In this document: one piece after another, positions 1-6,848 of the stretch
Position numbering within the stretch: the stretch's first letter is position 1
Layout of the letters: every line of letters starts with the position of its first letter
DNA from: JBNGDW01 sp049975325
GTDB lineage: Bacteria > Cloacimonadota > Cloacimonadia > JGIOTU-2 > JBNGDW01
Assembly (NCBI GenBank): GCA_049975325.1
Contig: JBNGDW010000075.1
Coordinates: 1 to 7,494, forward strand
Direction of reading: 5' to 3'
Length of the DNA stretch: 7,494 bases
The notes under the pieces: model-generated
Told to the model about the DNA's origin: nothing
Databases searched by the model: none
What the model saw: only the letters and a program-made list of their open reading frames with translations
Position numbers and translations under genes: made by a program

Positions 1-1
1 G

Positions 2-283
2 GTCTATGCCAGCGAAGCCGATGTGCTGAATATGGCGCTCTTTGGCATGACGGCCAAGCAGTGGCGCGAAACGAATCCGGGAGAAAAGGGAAACATCCGA
101 GATCAAGCCAATGCTTCGCAGCTGGTTTGCCTGGCGAATCTGGAGAACCTGAACGCTCTGTTTATCAACGAGGGCATGGAGCAGCCCGAGCGGCTGAAGA
201 AACTGAACCGCATCGCGATAGAACAAATGGAGATTTTGACCAGTGACCGGAACCTCAAGCGTTTGGAAGGAGGGAAACAGTAA
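2..283 (+). CDS. KilA-N domain-containing protein, C-terminal part (5' end outside window)
   Basis: The frame is open from the left edge and gives the last 93 residues; the DNA-binding KilA-N domain itself would lie upstream and is not seen. The tail has the pattern I know from the C-terminal region of bacterial KilA-N proteins: YASEADVLNMALFG, then TAKQWRETNPGEKGNIRDQA, a Leu/Asn-rich helix (NLENLNALFINEG), and ERLKKLNRIAIEQM. KilA-N proteins are DNA-binding proteins of phages and mobile elements and also occur inside restriction loci. The exact role here is unknown. The TAA stop overlaps the ATG of the res gene by one base (TAATG), so the two are very probably co-translated. By inference the protein is an accessory or regulatory DNA-binding partner of the type III restriction system. 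The assignment rests on recalled family sequence, not on a search. Confidence 0.8.
   Translation, partial: VYASEADVLNMALFGMTAKQWRETNPGEKGNIRDQANASQLVCLANLENLNALFINEGMEQPERLKKLNRIAIEQMEILTSDRNLKRLEGGKQ
267..274 (+). promoter_or_regulatory. Strong ribosome binding site for res
   Basis: AAGGAGGG lies 8 bases before the ATG at 283, inside the end of the KilA-N gene. It fixes the res start at 283 and shows that the res product can be initiated efficiently in addition to coupling through the TAATG overlap. Confidence 0.8.
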
Positions 284-2967
284 TGGCATTGCATCCCGAC
301 TTTCCCGATTCCCCACATGCCATTCTTGACCCCGAAGTGCGCTGGTTCCCCGCCGATGAGACGCTGCGAGACACGACGATGGACAAGTTGATGCCGCCGC
401 TGGTGGCGCAGTTACGCCGCAAGGTCAAAGAGTTTCGCGACAGCGGCTATGTGGGCGCGAGCGATACCAGCAAGAGCCTTCTGAACTGGTGGTTCGAGGA
501 GCCGCACCTTCTGCCCGGCAAAGACACGATCATGGGTAGTTTTCAGTATTTCTTTGCTCAACGAGAAGCTGTCGAGACTATTATTTATCTCTATGATGTG
601 GTGGGGGCGAAGGACAAATACGACCTGATGCGCTTCGATTCTAGTGGTGCGGTGTCATCGGGGATGTTTGACGAGAGCTGGAGGCGGTATGTGATCAAGA
701 TGGCCACCGGTAGTGGCAAGACTAAGGTGATGAGCCTGGCGTTAGCGTGGAGCTTTTACCATAAGCTCTATGAACCCGAATCCGAACTGTCACGCAATTT
801 CCTGGTAATTGCCCCCAATATCATCGTGCTCGACCGTATTTACCACGATTTTCAGGGCTTGCGGATTTTCTTCGAGGACCCGGTAATTCCTGACAACAGC
901 TACGACGGTCGCAACTGGAGGGACGATTTCCAGCTTACTCTACACAAGCAGGACGAAGTGAATGTGACCCGGGCTACAGGCAATATCTTTCTGACCAATA
1001 TTCACCGGGTGTATTCCGGCGAGGAGATCATGCCTTCGCCCGATGACGAAGACACCATGAACTATTTCCTCGGTAAACGGCCCACAGGCAAGACCACCGA
1101 TTCCAAAGTAGACCTTGGCATGATCGTGCGTGACATCGACGAGCTGATGATCCTCAACGACGAGGCGCACCATATTCATGATTCCAATCTGGCCTGGTTC
1201 AAGTCAATTGAAGACATCCACAACCGGCTGTTGCAGAAGGGTGGCAGCCTGAGTCTGCAAGTGGATGTGACGGCAACGCCCAAGCACAACAACGGGGCGA
1301 TCTTCGTGCAGACAGTAGCGGACTATCCGCTGGTGGAGGCGATTTCGCAGAATGTGGTCAAACACCCGGTGCTGCCGGATGCAGCGAGTCGGGCAAAGCT
1401 GGCGGAGAAGCAAAGTGCCAAGTTCACCGAAAAGTATGCTGATTATCTTGATTTGGGTGTGATTGAATGGCGTAAGGCCTACGAAGAGCATCAGAAGCTG
1501 GGCAAGAAGGCCATCTTATTTGTCATGACCGACGACACACGCAATTGCGACGAGGTAGCCGAGTATCTGGAGAACCGCTACCCCGATTTGGCCGGTGCGG
1601 TGCTGACCATCCACACCAAGAACAACGGTGAAATTTCCGAGGCTGCCACGGGCAAGGCCAAGGAAGAGCTGGAATTGCTGCGCAAACAGTCAAACGAGAT
1701 TGACTCGAACGACAGCCCCTACAAAGCCATCGTCTCGGTGCTGATGCTCAAGGAAGGATGGGATGTGCGAAACGTTACCACCATTGTCGGACTTCGCGCT
1801 TATTCGGCCAAGAGCAATATTTTACCGGAGCAGACATTGGGGCGGGGCTTACGCAAGATGTATCCGGGGTTTACCGAGGAATACATGAGCGTGGTGGGTA
1901 CCGATGCCTTTATGGACTTTGTCGAGTCGATTCAGGCCGAAGGCGTCGAACTGGAACGTAAGGCCATGGGCGAAGGCACCGAGCCGAAGACACCGCTCAT
2001 CGTCGAGGTGGACAATGAAAATACCCAAAAGGATATCGATGCCCTGGATATCGAAATCCCGGTGCTGACACCGAGGGTGTATCGTGAATACAAGAACCTG
2101 GCAGATCTCGAACCGGGCAGTTTTTCGTTTCAGATAGTCACTTATCAGGCATTCAGCGAAGAAGAACAGCGGGAAATCGTCTTCAAGGACATCACCACGG
2201 GTGACGTGACCCATACCACAATACTGGATAGCACCGGCGTTGCGGACTACCGGAGCGTTCTCGGCTATTTCACGCAGACAATCATGAAAGAGCTGCGACT
2301 GGTCAGCGGGTATGACGTGCTCTATGGTAAGGTGAAGGGTTTTGTTCAGAATGACCTGTTCGGCAAGACGGTCGAGCTGGAATCAGCCAATACCTTGCGC
2401 AACCTCTCAGAACTGGTGGCTACCAAGACGGTGATTGAGACTTTCAAGCAGGCGATTAACGCACTGACGGTCCGTGACAAAGGCGATGCCGAAATCCGGG
2501 ACACCATCAAGCTGCGCAAGACCAGGCCGTTTGTGGTGAAAGACCAGGGCTACATGATTCCCAAGAAATCAGTGTTCAACCGGGTGATTGGTGACAGCCA
2601 TTTTGAACTGGAGTTTGCTGCTTTCCTTGAGCAATGCCCGGATGTGGCCGCCTATGCTAAGAACTATCTCGCAGTGCATTTTAAGCTTGATTATGTTAAT
2701 GCAGATGGCAATATATCAAATTATTACCCGGATTTCATAGTGCGCCTTAATGATGGTCAAGTGGTAATTGTTGAAACTAAGGGGCAAGAAGACTTGGACG
2801 TACCGCCGAAGATGGCACGTTTGCGCCAGTGGTGTGAGGACGTAAACAAGGTGCAATCGAAAGTCCGATATGACTATGTTTTTGTAGACAATGCTGGTTT
2901 TGAGAAATATAACCCCAAGACGTTTGCCGATGTTTTAAATGGGTTTAGAGAATATAAGGGTACATAA
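283..2967 (+). CDS. res: Type III restriction endonuclease subunit R (DEAH-box translocase plus PD-(D/E)xK nuclease)
   Basis: The 894-residue product is a superfamily 2 helicase-like ATPase with a C-terminal nuclease. Visible in order are: a Q-motif-like segment (FAQREAVETI, about 91-100); Walker A ATGSGKT at 141-147; Walker B/motif II DEAH at 293-296; motif III TAT at 330-332; a second RecA-like lobe with LKEGWDVRNV at about 489-498; and motif VI EQTLGRGLRK at 516-525. The nuclease follows at about 770-870, with Glu in SHFELEF (772-778), PDF at 816-818 (Asp817) and VETKG at 830-834 (Glu831, Lys833). In this family Res translocates along DNA using ATP and cuts when complexed with the Mod methyltransferase. 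No mod gene is in the window, and it would be expected upstream of the KilA-N gene. All catalytic motifs are intact, so the protein is probably active. Base composition drops to AT-rich over the last ~300 bases, within the nuclease domain. A small Tudor-like reading frame continues in frame after the stop. Confidence 0.92.
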   Translation: MALHPDFPDSPHAILDPEVRWFPADETLRDTTMDKLMPPLVAQLRRKVKEFRDSGYVGASDTSKSLLNWWFEEPHLLPGKDTIMGSFQYFFAQREAVETIIYLYDVVGAKDKYDLMRFDSSGAVSSGMFDESWRRYVIKMATGSGKTKVMSLALAWSFYHKLYEPESELSRNFLVIAPNIIVLDRIYHDFQGLRIFFEDPVIPDNSYDGRNWRDDFQLTLHKQDEVNVTRATGNIFLTNIHRVYSGEEIMPSPDDEDTMNYFLGKRPTGKTTDSKVDLGMIVRDIDELMILNDEAHHIHDSNLAWFKSIEDIHNRLLQKGGSLSLQVDVTATPKHNNGAIFVQTVADYPLVEAISQNVVKHPVLPDAASRAKLAEKQSAKFTEKYADYLDLGVIEWRKAYEEHQKLGKKAILFVMTDDTRNCDEVAEYLENRYPDLAGAVLTIHTKNNGEISEAATGKAKEELELLRKQSNEIDSNDSPYKAIVSVLMLKEGWDVRNVTTIVGLRAYSAKSNILPEQTLGRGLRKMYPGFTEEYMSVVGTDAFMDFVESIQAEGVELERKAMGEGTEPKTPLIVEVDNENTQKDIDALDIEIPVLTPRVYREYKNLADLEPGSFSFQIVTYQAFSEEEQREIVFKDITTGDVTHTTILDSTGVADYRSVLGYFTQTIMKELRLVSGYDVLYGKVKGFVQNDLFGKTVELESANTLRNLSELVATKTVIETFKQAINALTVRDKGDAEIRDTIKLRKTRPFVVKDQGYMIPKKSVFNRVIGDSHFELEFAAFLEQCPDVAAYAKNYLAVHFKLDYVNADGNISNYYPDFIVRLNDGQVVIVETKGQEDLDVPPKMARLRQWCEDVNKVQSKVRYDYVFVDNAGFEKYNPKTFADVLNGFREYKGT
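2951..2967 (+). repeat. Left copy of near-identical direct repeat (end of res)
   Basis: AATATAAGGGTACATAA covers the last codons and stop of res. The same sequence less one A occurs at 6849-6864. The two copies bracket the Tudor-like frame and the three-gene operon. This could be an attachment or target-site type repeat, but no integrase is present, and one such repeat in 7.5 kb could be chance. Confidence 0.35.
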
Positions 2968-2970
2968 GAA

Positions 2971-3129
2971 GTGGCTTCTGGTCAAAAGTTACTACATCCT
3001 ACACTCGGGTTAGGAGTTTTATTGGATATTGAGGGAAAAGGGGCAATAGAGGTTTTGCTCATTAAATTTGAAAGCGGTGAAAAAAGACTCATGAGTAGTA
3101 TGGCTCACGTGGACATTGTTAAGGATTAA
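2971..3129 (+). CDS. Small Tudor-like protein resembling the PcrA/UvrD C-terminal domain (52 aa)
   Basis: A GTG-started frame of 52 codons begins three bases after the res stop. The product matches the pattern of the Tudor-like domain at the extreme C-terminus of PcrA/UvrD helicases: G-Q-K-L-L-H-P at 4-10, then LGLGVLLDIEGKG at 12-24, a strand LLIKF at 29-33, SGEKRL at 35-40, and a final AHVDIV at 45-50. In PcrA this fold contacts RNA polymerase; whether this small protein does so is unknown. It is in the same reading frame as res, so reading through the single TAA would add it to Res (about 948 residues in all). AAGGG at 2956-2960 is a weak ribosome binding site 10 bases before the GTG. It is either a coupled small gene or the detached last domain of Res. 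No part of the rest of a UvrD helicase is present, so it is not a helicase remnant from this site. Confidence 0.65.
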   Translation: MASGQKLLHPTLGLGVLLDIEGKGAIEVLLIKFESGEKRLMSSMAHVDIVKD

Positions 3130-3260
3130 TGCATACTTCCAGTATAAATATTGAAAGACCATTGATTATGATTAGTTATAAACTCCTAGAAGGCTAAAAC
3201 TCATGTTCACAATAATTAATGATAAATATTGCTAATGTGGAGATGTTTTACGTTTCGAGC

Positions 3261-3278
3261 CCCCGGGGTGTATATACA
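3261..3278. repeat. Two abutting perfect palindromes (CCCCGGGG and TGTATATACA)
   Basis: An 8-base GC palindrome is followed directly by a 10-base AT-rich palindrome within otherwise AT-rich non-coding DNA, about 160 bases before the operon. The 10-base element has the size and symmetry of a half-turn operator core, so regulator binding is possible. No matching second copy was seen in the window. Confidence 0.35.
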
Positions 3279-3334
3279 TTTGGTGATGTGGGCATGATTT
3301 CAGTTAGATAATAATGGTTAAATGTTGAATGCAA

Positions 3335-3350
3335 TTAAACGTTTGTTTAA
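3335..3350. repeat. Small inverted repeat TTAAAC-GTTT-GTTTAA
   Basis: Six-base arms with a four-base loop lie about 90 bases before the operon. A further GTTAAA at 3317-3322 could pair instead with TTTAAC at 3346-3351. The AT-rich stem would be weak in RNA and no T-run follows, so it is not a terminator; an operator is more plausible. Confidence 0.3.
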
Positions 3351-3438
3351 CTTCATCGAGTGTATTTGAAAACTTATATGTAGCCATGAAGGTTAGAGTT
3401 AGAATTTCTGATAATAACAGATTGTTACGTGATAATAC

Positions 3439-4113
3439 ATGAAAATCCTTGAATACATATTTACGAATCATCGAAAGATCTTAGTGCGGTGTGCTTCTGC
3501 AAAGTCATTATTAATAAGCATATCAAAGTTTAATAAACAGAATAATGTGATAATAGATATCCATTTAATTCATCAACTGATTACTTACATCATGATGTCC
3601 GAAGATATTGATCTTGATGCCGAAGTGGATTCCGAGCTTGAGTATAAGATTCAGGATTGGTTGAGGAATATAATGGATGGTCTATCAAATTTAAGATATT
3701 ATGATTCAGCAATTCATTTTATTGAATTCAGGCCAGATAAGATTAAGCAGAGAGAAAAAACCAATGTAACTCTTCATGATATTCGTCTTGTTGTACATGC
3801 CATGGATAATGACCGCGACAGACTGTTACTTAGATTATTCAATTTAGATAAACTTCCTTTATCATTAAAAGATGCGGATATTATCAAGCCGTTGTTAAAC
3901 CTTAAGTATAGAGGGGTAAATCGAAATAAGAAGGTTATGAAATATCTTTTAGAGAATCATTATGACTATTCCGGGCGAGAAATTAACTCACAAACACTTT
4001 CCATCTTGTTCAAAGAGGATGTGGAATTTCTCCTTAAAAGATATCATGAGTTAATAGATCATGAACTCCCTAACGTTCTCACCGCATATATGAGTGTGAA
4101 AAATGAATATTAG
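3439..4113 (+). CDS. Unrecognised protein, first gene of the polymerase operon (224 aa)
   Basis: I do not recognise a family. The product reads as mostly alpha-helical, with Lys/Ile/Leu/Asn-rich helices. It has an acidic patch near residues 53-66 (SEDIDLDAEVDSELE), and a Leu-rich, charged middle (DRDRLLLRLFNLDKL, about 125-139). It ends in KYLLENHYDYSGREI (about 168-182) and FLLKRYHELIDHELP. No signal peptide, membrane helix, nuclease or ATPase motif is visible. The start at 3439 has no clear Shine-Dalgarno sequence; in-frame Met52 and Met53 are alternatives, so the first ~50 residues are uncertain. Its end overlaps the next gene by 11 bases, which supports a true coding frame and an operon with it. 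By inference it is a partner or scaffold subunit for the polymerase encoded third. Confidence 0.75.
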   Translation: MKILEYIFTNHRKILVRCASAKSLLISISKFNKQNNVIIDIHLIHQLITYIMMSEDIDLDAEVDSELEYKIQDWLRNIMDGLSNLRYYDSAIHFIEFRPDKIKQREKTNVTLHDIRLVVHAMDNDRDRLLLRLFNLDKLPLSLKDADIIKPLLNLKYRGVNRNKKVMKYLLENHYDYSGREINSQTLSILFKEDVEFLLKRYHELIDHELPNVLTAYMSVKNEY

Positions 4114-4756
4114 AAGAGCAAACTTTGAAAAGCTGGCACATAATTTCCATGAATCCTTTTATAACTATATGAACCAATATGTGATGCAATCTACCGATTG
4201 GACAGATATTCATGTCGATACGTTAACTCGATTGGTATCATGCTTTGCGTATCTGCATCGAGCCATTAGGAGTGTAAAGAATCCCGAAAATGCATACGAA
4301 GCTTATACAATCCCCTCAAATCTCTGGAAATTGCTTCAGAACCGTGACAGGGATGATACCATCAACCTTCTAGAGAAAAAGTGCGCACACGAGTTGGTAG
4401 AAACCGAATTAAGACTTGACAAAATTAATGACTGGCTTTTATCCGTAGAAGAAAATGATGATAAAGCGCGAACGTTTTGGCAGGACCGGTTTAAGAATAA
4501 CATTAACGATTTGTTCATACGGCTTGATTTGATCATTACACTTGCTGTCGAACTCTCGTTGGATGTTGAAAGGGAATTGGCTGTTAATTTAATCCAGAAA
4601 CATCTGGCTCTGTTTAAATTGGTTGGCAAGGATATCGCAACGTTCCGGAGTGAACATTTAGTTCCTCAAATTAAGGAATATGAATATTTCTGGGAAGTTG
4701 AAAACTACTCTGATATAAGTTCGGATTTGATAGAATATCTCAATAAAAAAGAGTAA
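4103..4756 (+). CDS. Unrecognised helical protein, second gene of the polymerase operon (217 aa)
   Basis: No family is recognised. The sequence is highly charged and probably all alpha-helical: FEKLAHNFHESFYNYMNQY near the N-terminus, a Leu/Glu-rich middle (LLEKKCAHELVETELRLDK, about 89-107), a long helix (NNINDLFIRLDLIITLAVE, about 132-150), and an acidic, aromatic C-terminus (EYEYFWEVENYSD). The hydrophobic run LDLIITLAVEL is too short and too charged at its ends for a confident membrane segment. No catalytic motif is visible. Its start lies inside the end of the previous gene (11-base overlap) without a clear ribosome binding site, so it probably depends on translational coupling. The polymerase gene begins three bases after its stop. 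A structural or regulatory role in a complex with the polymerase is inference only. Confidence 0.8.
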   Translation: MNIRRANFEKLAHNFHESFYNYMNQYVMQSTDWTDIHVDTLTRLVSCFAYLHRAIRSVKNPENAYEAYTIPSNLWKLLQNRDRDDTINLLEKKCAHELVETELRLDKINDWLLSVEENDDKARTFWQDRFKNNINDLFIRLDLIITLAVELSLDVERELAVNLIQKHLALFKLVGKDIATFRSEHLVPQIKEYEYFWEVENYSDISSDLIEYLNKKE

Positions 4757-4759
4757 CAA

Positions 4760-6787
4760 GTGGCGCGCCAAAAAACTTATTCGTCATACAATTATAAGAA
4801 AATGCTCATCTCGCCTGGTAATTACGTAGCTCATATATTCAATTACAAAAACGGGAAGCGAATTAAACAGTCTAAACAAACCTATGAAGATAGTGCCAAG
4901 CGATATATTAAACACATCTATCGGTTTATCGGGGAAGCCATAAACAAAGATGTTGAAAGGGATAAATTAATTGACGCTGTCAGCATTCATATATCAAATC
5001 TGAATCAAAACAGTGATCCTAATCAATATAAGGAAAGAGCGGAACTACTAATTGAACGAATTGAGGAAGAACTCCGCTATCATCCCTGGGGTTTGTTGGA
5101 TGTTCATTGTACTCGTGATTCCCTAGCCCGATACCTGGGGACCTATAATGTTTTCCGATATTACTCTGATTTCAAGCTGTTTTACAGCCTGGTAATTTTA
5201 TCAGAAACAATCCCAATGAATAAAAAAGGCTATCATGAAATAAACAAGCCGAGCGGATTGTATCATACGGCTAATATGACTCAGGGAACTGCTTATAGAG
5301 CTTTACGTAGGCTTAAAAATGTTAGGTTTATTGATTACCAAATAGATGCCAGAAATACTATATGCTATAAAGTTCTTACCATGCCTGAAATGGATGGTAA
5401 TGGTCAAAAGCTGTATCACAGCCTGTGTTCCAGCAAGTTAAGTAAAACTCAGGCTAACCTACTACCAGATATTGAAAAATGGGTAAGGATTCACAGGATA
5501 TGTTCCATCATAAAACCGCAGCAATTTCCTTTAAGTACAAATCCATTGGTTTTCAAAAAAGATGATCAAATCATCTTCACGTTTGGGTTGGTTACTCTTG
5601 AGGATGTCTTTCGATCCGTGTTTAAAAATGGCTTGCAGGTTTTAAAAACGACTCGCAAAGAAGATCCAATTAACCAGCTGAAAGGCTCATCAATTGCTAC
5701 TCTTCAAGATACAGTCCAAAAACATCAATATAAATACAATAATGTCAATAAAAGGTATGTTAATTTACTTGACTGCTATTACAGGGTTGCTTTTGAAGCA
5801 GCAAATCTTGGATTACCGTTTGATGAAGCAAATGCAAAACAATACATGCTAAGCTTAAAACACAGGATTGACAGTTTAAAGAAAGCAATGAAAGCATTTA
5901 AAGAAAGTGGAAATGAAGAAGATTATGAAAAGTCTCAAAGAGAGCTGCAATCATGCAAAAATCAAGAGGAACAGCTTGCGAGCTATTTTGAAGTTCTAGA
6001 TTCTGGGTGGATTTGGTCATTTTGGAATATAAGAGGTACCGCTACTAACCGAACCCAAACATCAAATCCCAACCTTCAGGGTATGAATAAAAAGTTGCGT
6101 GTATTCCTCAAGAATGACGGATACTTTGCTGTCGCTTATGACATTGCGGAGTTTGAGATATATATTGCCTGCATGGAAGCAAATGAAATCTACGATAAAA
6201 GCAGAAAAGCTTACGAAAAGATTGCCATTCAAACCGGTTTGCCATCGAAGGCTGTGAAATTAGTTTTGCACATGATGTCCAAGGGGGCCGGAAATCGAAG
6301 AATCTCAAAAGAGATAAATGAAGATCCGGATAATCGTCTTACAATTTCAGAAGCTAAAATTAAAAGTGTAATTAATTCATATTATAGTATGTATCCTAAA
6401 GTGAAGGTTCGGAATCTGGCGATTTCGAGCGGGGCAGAGACAATCGGTTTGTCAGGTCGCATCCCTTATTATAACTTAAATGTAATCAATATAATAAATT
6501 ATAAGGCCTCGACTGCCGGTGTTGCGCATGTGGATCAAACAATCGGGAGCAGCATCGTGAAAAGCTGGGCAGTTAACTATTCTAAAACTAAAATCGGAAA
6601 AAAGTATCCAATCATTCTGGATTGGCACGACAATCTGACCGTAAGGATACCCCATGGGACAAAGTCTGAAATGATTGATTCGATTAAGGAAGCTCTTGAT
6701 AAATCTTTAAATGAAGCCACAAATCAAATGTCATATGCAACCCATCCAAACATAAAAGTCGAAGATCTAACCAATAGTATAATATAA
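4760..6787 (+). CDS. Divergent family A DNA polymerase-like protein with novel N-terminal half (675 aa)
   Basis: The C-terminal ~330 residues follow the family A (Pol I/T7) polymerase order. A thumb-like start LGLPFDEANA (350-359) leads into helices at 365-408. TATNRTQTSNPNLQG (427-441) matches the Pol I TATGR...DPNLQ motif. Motif A AYDIAEFE (459-466) aligns Asp461 and Glu466 with E. coli Asp705 and Glu710. Motif B is SKAVKLVLHMMSKGAG (496-511), with Lys500 aligning to Lys758. SGRI (565-568) and DQTIGSSIVKS (592-602, Gln593 perhaps Gln849) follow, then motif C LDWHDN (620-625) with Asp624 aligning to Asp882. Departures are Arg754 to Ser, Phe762 to His, Tyr766 to Lys and Glu883 to Asn. Template-dependent DNA synthesis is therefore plausible but unproven. 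Residues 1-330 show no 3'-5' exonuclease motifs; 160-207 look like a winged helix (recognition helix near TQGTAYRALRRLKN). The GTG at 4760, after AAAAAAGAG, lies three bases from the upstream stop; Met15 at 4802 is an alternative. The gene is AT-rich like its two partners. Confidence 0.8.
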   Translation: MARQKTYSSYNYKKMLISPGNYVAHIFNYKNGKRIKQSKQTYEDSAKRYIKHIYRFIGEAINKDVERDKLIDAVSIHISNLNQNSDPNQYKERAELLIERIEEELRYHPWGLLDVHCTRDSLARYLGTYNVFRYYSDFKLFYSLVILSETIPMNKKGYHEINKPSGLYHTANMTQGTAYRALRRLKNVRFIDYQIDARNTICYKVLTMPEMDGNGQKLYHSLCSSKLSKTQANLLPDIEKWVRIHRICSIIKPQQFPLSTNPLVFKKDDQIIFTFGLVTLEDVFRSVFKNGLQVLKTTRKEDPINQLKGSSIATLQDTVQKHQYKYNNVNKRYVNLLDCYYRVAFEAANLGLPFDEANAKQYMLSLKHRIDSLKKAMKAFKESGNEEDYEKSQRELQSCKNQEEQLASYFEVLDSGWIWSFWNIRGTATNRTQTSNPNLQGMNKKLRVFLKNDGYFAVAYDIAEFEIYIACMEANEIYDKSRKAYEKIAIQTGLPSKAVKLVLHMMSKGAGNRRISKEINEDPDNRLTISEAKIKSVINSYYSMYPKVKVRNLAISSGAETIGLSGRIPYYNLNVINIINYKASTAGVAHVDQTIGSSIVKSWAVNYSKTKIGKKYPIILDWHDNLTVRIPHGTKSEMIDSIKEALDKSLNEATNQMSYATHPNIKVEDLTNSII

Positions 6788-6848
6788 TAATAATATGGCG
6801 GAAGGCACGAAACCCTTTATTCATGGGCATTAGCTCAGGAAACATTAC

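Larger units (their letters stand above)
3130..3438. other. AT-rich intergenic region, 309 bases, without a recognisable gene
   Basis: No coding frame that I would defend is present on either strand. The stretch is AT-rich except for a short GC island (CCCCGGGG, 3261-3268). It contains several small symmetric elements: CACA...TGTG ends at 3208-3239 with poor pairing between, the palindrome TGTATATACA at 3269-3278, a TTAAAC/GTTTAA hairpin at 3335-3350, and TAACA/TGTTA at 3415-3427 just before the next gene. The only promoter-like pair I could find is TTCATC (3352) with TATATG (3375) at 17 bases, a poor match to sigma-70 consensus. The region must contain the operon promoter if the operon is not read through from res. 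It could also hold a non-coding RNA, but nothing in the sequence proves one. Confidence 0.6.

Noticed and set aside
1849..2214. Minus-strand open reading frame of 121 codons inside res
   Set aside because: It is antisense to conserved Res sequence, with no family resemblance and no initiation signal.
3250..3270. Possible tRNA 3'-end remnant (TTTCGAGCCCCCGGGG)
   Set aside because: It recalls a T-loop followed by an acceptor strand, but no T-stem pairing, no CCA end and no other tRNA arm could be found.
3352..3380. Sigma-70-like promoter TTCATC-17-TATATG upstream of the operon
   Set aside because: Only three of six and four of six bases match consensus, and AT-rich DNA gives such matches often; mentioned in the intergenic entry but not called.
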